Notes: generated by a model not told the origin, from the letters alone. Positions 28,420-37,576 are shown, counted from the stretch's first letter. The stretch is DNA of 64,000 nucleotides from Alicyclobacillus shizuokensis NBRC 103103 (GCF_001552255.1 NZ_BCQV01000009.1:1-64000), one strand, 5' to 3'. Numbers and translations are program-made.

Positions 28420-29155
28420 CACGGAGGAACGGATTGTCCTTGAAGACGGGGTCATCAAGGAAGAGGGCGTCCGCTACGTGATCAATCCGTACGACGAGTA
28501 TGCAGTCGAGGAAGGAATCCGTCTGAAAGAGGAGCATGGCGGCGAAGTGGTGGTCATCTCGGTCGGGCCGTCCCGGACCGAAGAGGCGTTGCGGACCGCC
28601 CTGGCGATGGGGGCCGACGAGGCTATTCTGGCCGATGACCCCGAGTTGTTCGGAGACGAGTACACCATTGCGCGGGTACTGGCGGCTATCATTCAGCAGC
28701 GTGAATACGACATCATCCTCGCCGGGAATCAGGCCGTGGACGACGGCTCTGGGCAGGTGGCCGTGCGTCTGGCGGAGGAATTGGGCATCCCCCATATCTC
28801 CACGTTGACCAAACTGGTGGTGGAAGGGGACCGGGTAACGGGCTACCGGGACGCCGAGGGGAACGAAGAGCATGTGGAAGGGAAACTGCCGATCCTGGTC
28901 ACGGCGCAGCAGGGCTTGAACGATCCGCGTTATCCTTCGTTGATAGGGATCCGCAGAGCGGGCAAGAAGCCCTTGAGTCATGTGACCAGGGCGGATCTAG
29001 GATTGTCCCGGGACGATATCCGTCCCCGCACGCAAGTCGTCAAGACGTTCCTGCCCGCAGCCAAGCAGGCTGGACGCATATTGAGCGGAGACCTGGATGC
29101 TCAGGTGAATGAGTTGATCACGGCCCTGCGTACCGTGGAGAAAGTCATAGATTGA
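28385..29155 (+). CDS. etfB: Electron transfer flavoprotein subunit beta
   Basis: Passes electrons from acyl-CoA dehydrogenases to the quinone pool as an EtfAB heterodimer. NIIVCLKQTFDTEERIVLEDG, INPYDEYAVEEGIRLKEEHGG, GNQAVDDGSGQVAVRLAEEL and YPSLIGIRRAGKKPL are typical of EtfB; 256 residues is normal. Start GTG 28385 lies within the 3' end of fadR (35-base overlap), nine bases after GAGAGGGG. Part of the fadR-etfB-etfA transcription unit, as in Bacillus subtilis. Confidence 0.95.
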   Translation: MNIIVCLKQTFDTEERIVLEDGVIKEEGVRYVINPYDEYAVEEGIRLKEEHGGEVVVISVGPSRTEEALRTALAMGADEAILADDPELFGDEYTIARVLAAIIQQREYDIILAGNQAVDDGSGQVAVRLAEELGIPHISTLTKLVVEGDRVTGYRDAEGNEEHVEGKLPILVTAQQGLNDPRYPSLIGIRRAGKKPLSHVTRADLGLSRDDIRPRTQVVKTFLPAAKQAGRILSGDLDAQVNELITALRTVEKVID

Positions 29156-29175
29156 CAGACTGGGAGGGGACCGGC

Positions 29176-30162
29176 ATGGCCAAAAAGGTGCTGGTGGCGG
29201 CCGATGTACGCGCTGGAAAACTGCGTAAGGTCACATATGAGATGCTGGCGGCAGCGGGACGCGTCGCTGAGGGGGGACCAATCGCAGTCGCCATCCTGGG
29301 ACACCGGGTGGAGAACCTGGCGGCTGGGCTCGGCGATTTTGGCGCAGATACGGTATACGTCGCGGATGCCCCTCAATTGCAGGAGTATACGCCCGCGGCT
29401 TATCGCAAGGTGTTGCTGGAAGTGGTGCGAGGTTTTACGCCGGACGTGATCTTGTTCGCCCATTCGGCGGTCGGGCGGGATTTGGCGCCGATGGTCGCTA
29501 TGCGGATGGGCGCCGGGCAGGTGTCGGACGCCGTGGACGTGGCGATGGAGGGCGGACAAATCGTGTTCACGCGGCCCATCTATGCCGGCAAGGCATTCAC
29601 GAAAGTGGTGGTGCGTGAAGGTGTGACCGTGGCGACCCTTCGCCCGAACAACCTGGAAGCGGCTTCCGGAGGGCAGGGTAAATCTGGGACGATACAAAAG
29701 GTCGACGTCCAGTTGGAGCCGGCGGACCTGAGTACGACGGTGCGGGAAATCGTCCAGAAAACCACCGGCGGGGTAGACCTGGCAGAGGCCCGAATCATCG
29801 TCTCCGGCGGCCGAGGTGTCAAGAGCGCGGACGGATTCAAGCCGCTGTATGAATTGGCCGAGGCCTTGGGCGGTGCGGTTGGCGCCTCCCGCGGCGCCTG
29901 CGACGCCGGCTATTGTGATTACGCCCTGCAGATTGGTCAGACGGGCAAGGTGGTGACCCCGGATCTGTACATCGCCTGCGGTATTTCCGGGGCGATTCAG
30001 CACTTGGCGGGCATGTCGAATGCCAAGGTGATTGTGGCCATCAACAAGGACCCAGAAGCCCCCATTTTTCAGGTGGCGGATTATGGCATCGTCGGCGATT
30101 TGTTTGAGGTGGTGCCTAAGATCACGGCGGCCGTGCGCCAGCTAAAAGGGCAAAGCGTATGA
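29176..30162 (+). CDS. etfA: Electron transfer flavoprotein subunit alpha
   Basis: FAD-binding partner of EtfB. The FAD domain is intact: VSGGRGVKSADGFKPLYELA, GGAVGASRGACDAGYCDY, QIGQTGKVVTPDLYIACGIS and GAIQHLAGMSNAKVIVAINK. ATG 29176 is chosen because GGGAGGGG lies about six bases upstream; the frame is open from TTG 29152. Gene order etfB-etfA behind fadR ties it to fatty-acid oxidation. A perfect hairpin terminator lies about 100 bases after the stop. Confidence 0.96.
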   Translation: MAKKVLVAADVRAGKLRKVTYEMLAAAGRVAEGGPIAVAILGHRVENLAAGLGDFGADTVYVADAPQLQEYTPAAYRKVLLEVVRGFTPDVILFAHSAVGRDLAPMVAMRMGAGQVSDAVDVAMEGGQIVFTRPIYAGKAFTKVVVREGVTVATLRPNNLEAASGGQGKSGTIQKVDVQLEPADLSTTVREIVQKTTGGVDLAEARIIVSGGRGVKSADGFKPLYELAEALGGAVGASRGACDAGYCDYALQIGQTGKVVTPDLYIACGISGAIQHLAGMSNAKVIVAINKDPEAPIFQVADYGIVGDLFEVVPKITAAVRQLKGQSV

Positions 30163-30259
30163 CTCCTGTTCGTCGCACACCCGAGACGGGGACAGACGGG
30201 ACTGACCGTTCTGCCCCGTCTGTATCTGTGCGGTTTCCTTCTCCCCGTTGCCCAGACGC

Positions 30260-30291
30260 AAAAGGGATGGGCACGAATGCCCATCCCTTTT
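30260..30291. terminator. Bidirectional intrinsic terminator after etfA
   Basis: AAAAGGGATGGGC and GCCCATCCCTTTT form a perfect 13-bp stem around ACGAAT. The A-run and T-run at the ends allow termination of etfA from the left and of the small membrane-protein gene from the right. A weaker hairpin (GACGGGG/CCCCGTC) lies at about 30183-30221. Confidence 0.88.
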
Positions 30292-30342
30292 CGCCGAGGC
30301 ACTATGTATAGACGGACAGACGCCCAGGCTGTCCTTGACCCA

Positions 30343-30483
30343 TCACTTGCCGGGGAAAGCTTGCAGCAAGGATACTGCAGCGTCCATGCCGGCGACGTCT
30401 GGAAACGGTGGCTGTGGCCGGAAGGTGAAAAAGGCGACGATGATGAGGATAACTACAAACAGAATTTCGAAGACCCTCCGCAT
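30343..30483 (-). CDS. Small single-pass membrane protein (46 aa)
   Basis: Too short for routine gene finding. A start ATG at 30483 has AAGGGGGAG eight bases upstream. The product is MRRVFEILFVV plus further hydrophobics (residues 5-20 form one helix), then FRPQPPFPDVAGMDAAVSLL outside or inside. It stands between two terminators. Function unknown; the clean ribosome binding site is the main argument that it is real. Confidence 0.6.
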   Translation of the reverse strand: MRRVFEILFVVILIIVAFFTFRPQPPFPDVAGMDAAVSLLQAFPGK

Positions 30484-30656
30484 GATGCGCTCCCCCTTGA
30501 CACGAGTATACCCCAGGATTGCCGCCCCTAGCGGTGTTACGGGAATTATTGTAGCAGACTGGACGGTAGGCTGCACTCGCTTGCAGGACCATGGTGCGAA
30601 TCGATACACTGAATGCGAATGACGACAGTCATACTGCGGCATAGGGGGCGCGGGGG

Positions 30657-30995
30657 TTGGACCCGTTGGATTGGACGCATCAATGGGATGACTACGAGAT
30701 GATGATGTATGTATGCGACGATCCGGATGAGGAAGGCATTCGCATGCAGGTGAGCCGCCGCCAGCATCGCGATGGTGCGGAGGAGTGGGAGCTTCTTTAT
30801 GACCGCAAACTCGCCGATCTTCCTTCTCGTCCGCCGCAGACAGAGCATCCCAAGGAGCGGGAAGACTGGGAGGAGTCGCTGTTGCGCACCCACCTGCATG
30901 AGCACCCGCACCTGGTCGACGAGGAGAAGCGGTACTTGGCGGAGTGGCGGCGTCAACGGTCGGATGAGGAGCCGACGGACGGTGGCGAAAGGTAA
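30657..30995 (+). CDS. Acidic small protein of unknown function
   Basis: 112 residues from TTG 30657 (or TTG 30666), behind the G-rich sequence AGGGGGCGCGGGGG. Rich in acidic and aromatic residues at the N-terminus (WDDYEMMMYVCDDPDEEG), then a charged helical C-terminus (EREDWEESLLRTHLHEHPHL). No motif or family recognised. It precedes the DUF3886 gene by 44 bases and probably shares its transcript. Confidence 0.55.
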   Translation: MDPLDWTHQWDDYEMMMYVCDDPDEEGIRMQVSRRQHRDGAEEWELLYDRKLADLPSRPPQTEHPKEREDWEESLLRTHLHEHPHLVDEEKRYLAEWRRQRSDEEPTDGGER

Positions 30996-31039
30996 AAGCA
31001 TCAATACCATCCAGGCACCCGCAGGAGGGAGGATGCAAG

Positions 31040-31480
31040 ATGGGCAAGCGGCGAAAAAAATCGGCGCCCCGAAACGCCGATGCCGTGGATAAGCCAGAAG
31101 GAGCATGGGACAGAATGGAAGGGACCGTCTCGGCCGGCCGACAGGCGGGTTCGCATCGTTCGGCCGCTCGTGGAACGGCCGACACCGGCAGCGCCAGTGT
31201 GCGTGAGACCCTGTCCGAGCAGGTCTTGGAGAAGCTGGAGCGTCTGCGCCGTGAAGCGGAGCAACAGGCGGCTGCAGCTAAGGCCAAGTCGCACCGCAGC
31301 CGTGCTTCCGCGACCGCAGGGTTGGAAGGCAGCAATTCCGATGGGACGGGCGTAGACGAGGCACCATCCGAAGCCGAACCGACGTTTGCCGAGTTGTTCG
31401 ATCCGCAACCCGAGACCGATGAACTTTCCTTCGCCGAGCTGCTGCGCGAGTCCCGGCTGGACTGGAGAAAATTCAAGTGA
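31040..31480 (+). CDS. DUF3886 (YqkK-like) protein
   Basis: 146-residue, highly charged, mostly disordered protein. The C-terminal LSFAELLRESRLDWRKFK is the conserved ending of the DUF3886/YqkK family, and a coiled-coil stretch (SEQVLEKLERLRREAEQQAA) precedes it. GGAGGGAGG lies seven bases before ATG. The middle is a low-complexity linker. Family function is unknown; it is typical of Bacillus-related organisms, which supports the taxonomic placement. Confidence 0.7.
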   Translation: MGKRRKKSAPRNADAVDKPEGAWDRMEGTVSAGRQAGSHRSAARGTADTGSASVRETLSEQVLEKLERLRREAEQQAAAAKAKSHRSRASATAGLEGSNSDGTGVDEAPSEAEPTFAELFDPQPETDELSFAELLRESRLDWRKFK

Positions 31481-31586
31481 CAGGTTCCACGTGTGAGGCA
31501 TACAGGACAGTGTAAGATATCGAGGGGTGTCGGGCGGAGGCGTGCAGGGCGATGCGTGAGTTCGAAACACTATATTGGAAATTATG

Positions 31587-31631
31587 TATAATTATAGAGA
31601 AACTGAGACCCGCTGTTGCGGGTCATTTTTT
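31587..31631 (+). promoter_or_regulatory. hutH leader: -10 box followed at once by an intrinsic terminator
   Basis: Perfect TATAAT at 31587-31592. The terminator GACCCGC-TGTT-GCGGGTC-ATTTTTT (31607-31631) begins only 15 bases further on, near the expected transcription start. A transcript from here would end after about 30 nt unless the hairpin is prevented. This could be an attenuator for hutH, or the end of the preceding unit overlapping a promoter. Confidence 0.55.
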
Positions 31632-31652
31632 ATGGAGTTAAAGCGCTGCTGC

Positions 31653-31682
31653 GATGTGCAGGGCATTGATGTGCAGGGCATT
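31653..31682 (+). repeat. 15-bp tandem duplication in the hutH leader
   Basis: GATGTGCAGGGCATT occurs twice in direct succession (31653-31667, 31668-31682). It lies between the leader terminator and the hutH start. It keeps frame, so an upstream-extended reading frame would contain DVQGIDVQGI. Confidence 0.85.
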
Positions 31683-31727
31683 GAGGAAAACCCGTATGCG
31701 GACACTGACACGGAGGAGGAGACTGAC

Positions 31728-33245
31728 ATGACGCATCCGGTAGTTGCGCTGGACGGCGAGGGATTGACACCTGAACAGGTGATGGCCGTGGTGGCGGGTG
31801 CCACCGTAGAGGTGGGCGCGCAAGCTTGGGATAAGGTGCAAGAGAGCCGCCAGCGGATAGAGGAGCAGGTCAGGGCGGGGCGCGTGGTGTACGGAGTCAC
31901 GACCGGGTTTGGCAAGTTGGCCGACGTAAGGATCGACAGCCAGGACGTCGATCGATTGCAGGTGAACCTGCTGCGCTCCCATGCGGTCGGGGTCGGGAGG
32001 CCGTTTGCGACCGATGTGGTGCGGGCGATGTTGACCCTGCGCGCCAACTCGTTGGCCAAAGGATTTTCCGGTGTGCGTCCGGAAACGCTGCGCCTGTTGG
32101 TGGAGATGCTCAACCGGCGGGTGCACCCAATTGTCCCGGCGCAGGGTTCCCTGGGCGCCAGTGGGGACCTGGCTCCCCTGGCGCACGTTGCGCTGGTGAT
32201 GATTGGCGAAGGCAAGGCCGAGTTTGGCGGGCAGGTGCTGCCAGGCCATCAGGCCTTGGCCGCCGCCGGGCTGACGCCTGTGCGTCTATCGGCGAAGGAA
32301 GGATTGGCGCTGATCAACGGAACCCAGGCGATGACCGCCGTCGCTGTCCTGACGCTGGTGGAGGTGATGCGAGTGGGGCTGGCGGCGGACGCGGCGCTCG
32401 CCTTGACCATGGAAGCGCTGCAGGGGATTGTCGACGTCCTGGATGAAGACTTGCTGGTCGTACGTCCGCACCGGGAGTTTGTCGAGGTGGCCCAGCGGAT
32501 AAAGGCCTGGCTCCAAGGCAGTTCGCGGGTCTCTCGGCAGGGGGAACTGAGGGTTCAGGATGCCTACTCCATTCGCTGTGCTCCCCAGGTTCACGGGGCT
32601 TCCTGGCAAGCCGTCGGATACGCGCGGGGACGTGTGACGGTGGAGATGAATTCGGCCACAGACAATCCGATAGTCCTGGAGGACGGCCGCATTCTTTCCG
32701 GCGGGCATTTTCACGGCCAACCGATTGCGCTGGCGATGGACCTGCTGAAGATTGGGGCGGCCGAATGGGGCAGCATTTCAGAACGGCGGATTGAGCGCCT
32801 GGTCAATCCATCGTTGAGCGGGCTGCCTGCATTCCTGGCGGCGGACCCTGGGCTTCAGTCGGGCCTGATGATTGCCCAGTATGTGGCGGCGGCGCTTGTT
32901 TCCGAGAACAAAGTGCTGGCCCACCCGGCCAGTGTGGATTCGATTCCCTCGTCCGCCAATCAAGAGGATCATGTCAGCATGGGGACGATTGCCGCCCGCC
33001 AGTGCCGAGAGATTGTGCACAATGTGGCGCGCGTGGTGGCGATTGAGATGGCCTGCGCGGCGCAGGCGGTGCATCTGCAGCAGTGCGCGGGCGGTTTGGC
33101 CCCGGCCACCAGGCGTCTGCTGGAACAGGTGCGGCGTTTTGTCCCGCCTCTCACGGAGGACGCGTCGCTCTCTGAACCCATTGAGCGGCTTGCCAAGGCG
33201 ATATTATCCGGCCAGGTTCCCGGATTCTTGCCTACGGGTGCGTGA
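31728..33245 (+). CDS. hutH: Histidine ammonia-lyase
   Basis: Non-oxidative deamination of L-histidine to urocanate, first step of histidine degradation. The self-cyclising Ala-Ser-Gly triad that forms the MIO cofactor is in QGSLGASGDLAPLAH. YGVTTGFGKLADV, LINGTQAMTAV, QDAYSIRCAPQVHG and NSATDNPIVLEDG are family landmarks; 505 residues is standard. ATG 31728 is preferred because GGAGGAGG lies seven bases upstream. The frame is open to 31575 but crosses a terminator. No other hut genes are in the window, so the rest of the pathway must lie elsewhere or be missing. Convergent with the fumarase-like gene. Confidence 0.97.
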   Translation: MTHPVVALDGEGLTPEQVMAVVAGATVEVGAQAWDKVQESRQRIEEQVRAGRVVYGVTTGFGKLADVRIDSQDVDRLQVNLLRSHAVGVGRPFATDVVRAMLTLRANSLAKGFSGVRPETLRLLVEMLNRRVHPIVPAQGSLGASGDLAPLAHVALVMIGEGKAEFGGQVLPGHQALAAAGLTPVRLSAKEGLALINGTQAMTAVAVLTLVEVMRVGLAADAALALTMEALQGIVDVLDEDLLVVRPHREFVEVAQRIKAWLQGSSRVSRQGELRVQDAYSIRCAPQVHGASWQAVGYARGRVTVEMNSATDNPIVLEDGRILSGGHFHGQPIALAMDLLKIGAAEWGSISERRIERLVNPSLSGLPAFLAADPGLQSGLMIAQYVAAALVSENKVLAHPASVDSIPSSANQEDHVSMGTIAARQCREIVHNVARVVAIEMACAAQAVHLQQCAGGLAPATRRLLEQVRRFVPPLTEDASLSEPIERLAKAILSGQVPGFLPTGA

Positions 33246-33267
33246 GGGAAACCCCGTGCTGGCGGGC

Positions 33268-33298
33268 GGGCGGGCCGGGCGACGGGGCATGCCCGCCC
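33268..33298. terminator. GC-rich hairpin between convergent hutH and fumarase-like gene
   Basis: GGGCGGGC (33268-33275) pairs with GCCCGCCC (33291-33298). It lies 14 bases beyond the minus-strand stop and 22 beyond the plus-strand stop. No U-run. Confidence 0.45.
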
Positions 33299-33311
33299 GA
33301 TGGGCTGTGAT

Positions 33312-34787
33312 TCAATCGCCGCCGTCCGGATCGGACAACGCAGGGAAGCGCGGCGGTGTGTCCAGGGGGATGGCGGCATCCGGGGTCACGGTTCTTGGTG
33401 CCACCTGGGACAGGCGGTCAATGTCCAATGCCCGGTCGATGACGCTGGGTTGTATCCCCACCTGGATGGCGGCTTCGCGCAGGCTCAAGCTGTGGGCAAG
33501 GGCGTGTTTGACAATGCGCGCGGCGGTGTCGTACCCCAATTCCACGTTCAGCGCGGTGGCCAGGGACAGGGAGTGTTCTGCGTACGCCCGGCAGCGATCA
33601 GCGTGGGCCACAATCCCTCGCACACATTTTGTGGTAAAGGCCTCCGTTGCTGTTGCCAGAATGTGAATCTCGTGCAGGAAATTGGCGGCCATGACCGGCA
33701 TCATGACGTTCAGCTCAAGCTGTCCGGCACCGCCAGCCTGAGCGATTGCCGCGTCGCAGCCCTGTACCTGGAACGCCACCATGTTCAGCATCTCGGCCAT
33801 GACGGGATTGACCTTGCCTGGCATAATGGAGGAACCTGGTTGGACGGCGGGCAGCTCAATCTCGGCCAGGCCGGTTCTCGGCCCGGAGGCCAACAGGCGC
33901 AGGTCGTTGGCGATGCGCTGCAGGGCCAGGGCCAGGTTGCGCAGCGCGGCGCTCACCCATACGACCTCGTCTGGATTCTGGTTGAATGTGAACGGGTTCT
34001 CCGCCAGGCGAAAGCCAAGACCGGTGAACTCGGCGACGTTGCGAGTGGCCACCTCTGCAAACCCGGCGGGCGTATTGATGCCTGTGCCCACCGCGTTGCC
34101 CCCCAACCCGATTTCCAGCAGGTTGGCCGCGGCTTGTTCCAGCCAACGCCGGTGCCGTTCCACATTATGGGCATAGGCGAAGAATTCGTCGCCCAAGCGC
34201 ATGGGCACCGCATCCTGCAAGTGTGTCCGTCCAGATTTGACTACGCCAGCAAACTCCTGCCCCTTTTGCCGCAACGCCTGCGCTAACTGCGCTAGGGCGG
34301 GGTCCAACCTGTGCGCCAACAGCTCCATGCCGGCAATCTGCATCGCCGCGTGGATGGTGTCGTTGGTTGATTGGGAGCGGTTGACATCGTCGTTTGGATG
34401 GACCAGGTTATAGTCCCCGCGCGCACCCCCCAACAGTTCGGCCGCCCGGGACGCAATCACCTCGTTGGCGTTCATGTTCTGGGACGTGCCGGCTCCTGCC
34501 TGGTACACATCGACCTGGAATTGGTCATCCAGTTTCCCGTCGATAACTTCTAATGCCGCCTGGCAAATGGCGTTGGCCTTACGCCCGTCCATGACGCCCA
34601 ATTGGGCGTGGGCCTGGGCGGCAGCCCATTTGATGATCCCTTGCGCGCGAATGAAGGCGCGCGGCAGGCGCAGGCCGCTGATAGGGAAGTTTTCCATGGC
34701 GCGGGCGGTCTGCGCGCCGTAGTAGGCGCTTTGTGGGATGCGCAGTTCACCGAGCGAATCGCGGGCAATGCGTGTGGTTTCTGTCAA
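33312..34787 (-). CDS. fumC: Class II fumarase / aspartase superfamily lyase
   Basis: Fumarate-forming lyase of the fumarase C/aspartase family. LGELRIPQSAYYGAQTARAM, AGTSQNMNANEVIASRA, HPNDDVNRSQSTNDT, SGRTHLQDAVPMRLG and the superfamily signature GSSIMPGKVNP are all present. GRTHLQDA favours fumarase, as aspartases usually have GRTQLQDA. Start TTG 34787 has GGGGGG about seven bases upstream. The C-terminal tail (TVTPDAAIPLDTPPRFPALS) is longer than usual. Aspartate ammonia-lyase activity cannot be excluded. Confidence 0.82.
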   Translation of the reverse strand: MTETTRIARDSLGELRIPQSAYYGAQTARAMENFPISGLRLPRAFIRAQGIIKWAAAQAHAQLGVMDGRKANAICQAALEVIDGKLDDQFQVDVYQAGAGTSQNMNANEVIASRAAELLGGARGDYNLVHPNDDVNRSQSTNDTIHAAMQIAGMELLAHRLDPALAQLAQALRQKGQEFAGVVKSGRTHLQDAVPMRLGDEFFAYAHNVERHRRWLEQAAANLLEIGLGGNAVGTGINTPAGFAEVATRNVAEFTGLGFRLAENPFTFNQNPDEVVWVSAALRNLALALQRIANDLRLLASGPRTGLAEIELPAVQPGSSIMPGKVNPVMAEMLNMVAFQVQGCDAAIAQAGGAGQLELNVMMPVMAANFLHEIHILATATEAFTTKCVRGIVAHADRCRAYAEHSLSLATALNVELGYDTAARIVKHALAHSLSLREAAIQVGIQPSVIDRALDIDRLSQVAPRTVTPDAAIPLDTPPRFPALSDPDGGD

Positions 34788-35054
34788 CAGATATCCCCCC
34801 TGGCAAGGATCGTCCCCTTCAAACATGGGTAAAAATGGTTTCCTTTACAATCTTCCCAATCCGCCGTGGTTCGCAACCTCCCTACATCTATTACGCGGAG
34901 CATAGCGATTTTGCACAAAGTATGTTAAAGATCTAGAAAGCAGTGGTCGCTGGTTGACGGTTTTCATCCGGCACTGCCACCTGCCAAGGGCGTTTGCCAG
35001 CCAAAGGGTAGGGCGACGAGCTGTATACCGTAAAATGACGAGAGGTTGTTGACA

Positions 35055-35945
35055 TTGGCGCACTCTGCAGAGCAAGCCAGGTTGGCTGTGGCTGTGGCAG
35101 CAGCACTGGAGGCGGGGCGTTACTTTTCCTCCCGCCTATATAACGACAAACAGGTCAAGAGCAAGTCTTCGCCCAGCGATTTGGTCACGGATGTGGATCC
35201 GAAATGTGAGGACATCATTCGTCGTCATATCCGTTCGTCGTTTGCCGACGATGCGATTTTGGGGGAGGAGACCACAGAACCCGGTTCCGACGCCGCCCGG
35301 GCCGCGGCAAGTCAGGCGGTCGACCAGGAGCGGGTTTGGGTGGTCGATCCGCTCGACGGTACGACCAACTTTGTCCAGCAGATTCCCCTCTCGGCGGTCT
35401 CCATCGCCTATGCCGAGCGGGGGCTGCCGATTGTCGGTGTGGTGTTTGATCCTTATCGGTCCGAGGTGTTTCTCGGCCTGCGCGGTCAAGGCGCATATCT
35501 GTGCAGCGCCGAAGCGGCTGAGGCTTGGATGGGCAGACCGGACGAACCGTTGCCCGGGGTGCGCCTCTCTGCATCCGCCCAGGAGACGGTGGCCCGCAGC
35601 GTGATCGCCACCGGCTTTCCGTCGCGCCATCCGGTGCGCGAGAGCCGAGCCGCGGCATTGGCGATAGCTTCCCAGGTCAAGAGCCTGCGTGTGTTGGGCA
35701 CGGCTGCCATTGAAATGGCGTACGTTGCCGCGGGCCGTCTGGACGCCTATTGGGAATACGACCTGAACGCCTGGGATCTGGCGGCCGGTGCCCTGTTGGT
35801 GACCGAGGCCGGCGGGATTGTCCTTGATGTCGAGGAACACCCATATGATCTCACACTGCGCAACGTGGTGGCGGCCGGACGGGAGAGTCTGGCGCGCGCC
35901 TTGTGCGCACGCATTCAGCATGCAGCGCGAACAGGGGATGAGTGA
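35055..35945 (+). CDS. Inositol monophosphatase family protein
   Basis: Mg-dependent phosphatase of the IMPase/SuhB/CysQ fold. Metal sites GEETTE, WVVDPLDGTTNFVQQIPL and AWDLAAGALLVTEAGG are complete, as is SSPSDLVTDVDPKCED. TTG 35055 is chosen because GAGAGG lies nine bases upstream; TTG 35046 and 35049 are too close to it. The stop overlaps a possible GTG of pncB, so the two are co-transcribed. Substrate may be inositol-1-phosphate, NADP or PAP; not resolvable from sequence. Pairing with pncB hints at NAD(P) metabolism. Confidence 0.9.
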   Translation: MAHSAEQARLAVAVAAALEAGRYFSSRLYNDKQVKSKSSPSDLVTDVDPKCEDIIRRHIRSSFADDAILGEETTEPGSDAARAAASQAVDQERVWVVDPLDGTTNFVQQIPLSAVSIAYAERGLPIVGVVFDPYRSEVFLGLRGQGAYLCSAEAAEAWMGRPDEPLPGVRLSASAQETVARSVIATGFPSRHPVRESRAAALAIASQVKSLRVLGTAAIEMAYVAAGRLDAYWEYDLNAWDLAAGALLVTEAGGIVLDVEEHPYDLTLRNVVAAGRESLARALCARIQHAARTGDE

Positions 35946-35947
35946 GC

Positions 35948-37522
35948 ATGACCAGCGAGGTGCGGCAGCCCCTGCGATGTGAGGTGCCGAAGCCGCCGCG
36001 GGCCGTCCTGGAGCAGGCGCGGCAGCGGGTGGAGGAGATATCGGGCAACGCGGTGTACCGCGACCGTCGGCTGTCGCTGTTGACGGATCTGTACCAGTTG
36101 ACGATGATGTACGGGCAATACCGGCAGGGGCGGGATGGCCAATGGGTCGTCTTTGACCTGTTCTACCGCAATAATCCCTGCGGTAACGGCTACGTGATTG
36201 CGGCCGGACTGGAGCAGGTCGTGTGGTACCTGCACAACCTGCGGTTTACGGACGAGGACATCGCGTATTTGCGCAGCCTGCAGTTGTTCGATGAAGATTT
36301 TCTCGAGCGTTTGCGGCGTTTGCGTTTCACGGGTGACTTGTACGCAGTGCCCGAGGGCACGATTGTATTTCCCAATGAACCGCTGCTGCGCGTGGAAGGC
36401 CCGGTATTCGAGCTGCAGTTTGTGGAGTCAGCAGTGCTTTCTTTTATCAATCACCAGAGTCTTATCGCCACTAAGGCGCAGCGCATGGTGGACGCTGCCC
36501 GGACGGACAGGCGCCATCCCGGCGCCAAGGTGCTGGAGATGGGGCTGCGCCGGGCCCAGAACGCGGATGCTGCGATTTTTGGCGCGCGGGCCGCGTTCAT
36601 CGGCGGGTGTGCGGCGACGAGCAACCTGTTGGCGGCGCAGGCATACAACATCCCTGCGGTCGGCACCATGGCGCACAGCTGGATTCAGAGTTTCCCGAGC
36701 GAACTGGAAGCGTTTCGCGCTTACGTCGATACGTTTCCCGACCATGCGGTGTTGCTGGTGGACACGTATGACGTGCTGCACAGCGGCGTTCCCAACGCGA
36801 TTCAGATTGCCCGCGAATTGGCCGCCAAAGGCAAGCGGCTGCTCGGTATCCGCATCGACAGCGGAGATCTTGCCTATTTGTCCAAGCGGGCTCGAGCGAT
36901 GCTCGACGAGGCTGGGCTGTATGACGTGGGCATCATTGCCTCGTCGGATCTCGATGAGCGAACCATCCGTGAGCTGGTCATTCAGGAGGCCGAGATCACC
37001 GATTGGGGCGTCGGCACCAACCTGATCACCAGCAGCGGCTGCCCGGCGCTGGGGGCCGTGTACAAGCTGGTCGCGCAGGAGGCGGAAGGCTATATGGTGC
37101 CGAAGATCAAGGTCTCCGAAAACCCGGCAAAGATCACCAATCCAGGGCGCAAGCAGTTGCTGCGCCTGTATGTGCACGGGTACGCATCCGCCGACCTGAT
37201 TGCGCTGGCCGACGAGACCTACACGGCCAAGCAGCCTCTGGAATTGTTTGATCCCGTGCACACCTACAAGCGCAAGGTGCTGCGGGAATACGAGATGGAG
37301 TCGCTGTTGACCCCGATTTATCTGGGCGGAGAATTGGTCTATGAGCTTCCCGATGTGCGCGCCATTCGCCGGCGCGTGGAGGACAACATCAGCCGCTTTT
37401 CATCGGAGGTGCTGCGACCGGTCAACCCGCACATTTATCATGTCGACCTGTCGCAGCCGTTGTGGGATTTGAAGCAGCGGCTCCTGCATGAATGGCGGCC
37501 TCGGCAGATGGCCGGCGAGTAG
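35948..37522 (+). CDS. pncB: Nicotinate phosphoribosyltransferase
   Basis: NAD salvage: nicotinate + PRPP (ATP-stimulated) to nicotinate mononucleotide. LLTDLYQLTMMYGQYRQG, FDLFYRNNPCGNGY, VLEMGLRRAQNADAAIFGA, the phosphorylated-histidine site GTMAHSWIQSFPSE, LLGIRIDSGDLAYLSKRAR and GVGTNLITSSGCPALGAVYK identify the enzyme. 524 residues, about 30 more than many homologues, mostly from an N-terminal arginine-rich extension. ATG 35948 has AGGGG ten bases upstream. Confidence 0.95.
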   Translation: MTSEVRQPLRCEVPKPPRAVLEQARQRVEEISGNAVYRDRRLSLLTDLYQLTMMYGQYRQGRDGQWVVFDLFYRNNPCGNGYVIAAGLEQVVWYLHNLRFTDEDIAYLRSLQLFDEDFLERLRRLRFTGDLYAVPEGTIVFPNEPLLRVEGPVFELQFVESAVLSFINHQSLIATKAQRMVDAARTDRRHPGAKVLEMGLRRAQNADAAIFGARAAFIGGCAATSNLLAAQAYNIPAVGTMAHSWIQSFPSELEAFRAYVDTFPDHAVLLVDTYDVLHSGVPNAIQIARELAAKGKRLLGIRIDSGDLAYLSKRARAMLDEAGLYDVGIIASSDLDERTIRELVIQEAEITDWGVGTNLITSSGCPALGAVYKLVAQEAEGYMVPKIKVSENPAKITNPGRKQLLRLYVHGYASADLIALADETYTAKQPLELFDPVHTYKRKVLREYEMESLLTPIYLGGELVYELPDVRAIRRRVEDNISRFSSEVLRPVNPHIYHVDLSQPLWDLKQRLLHEWRPRQMAGE

Positions 37523-37576
37523 TCGCAGGCGCGCAGGGCGCGCAGCGGGCCGGTTTTTACAAAAGGAGGAGCAGCC

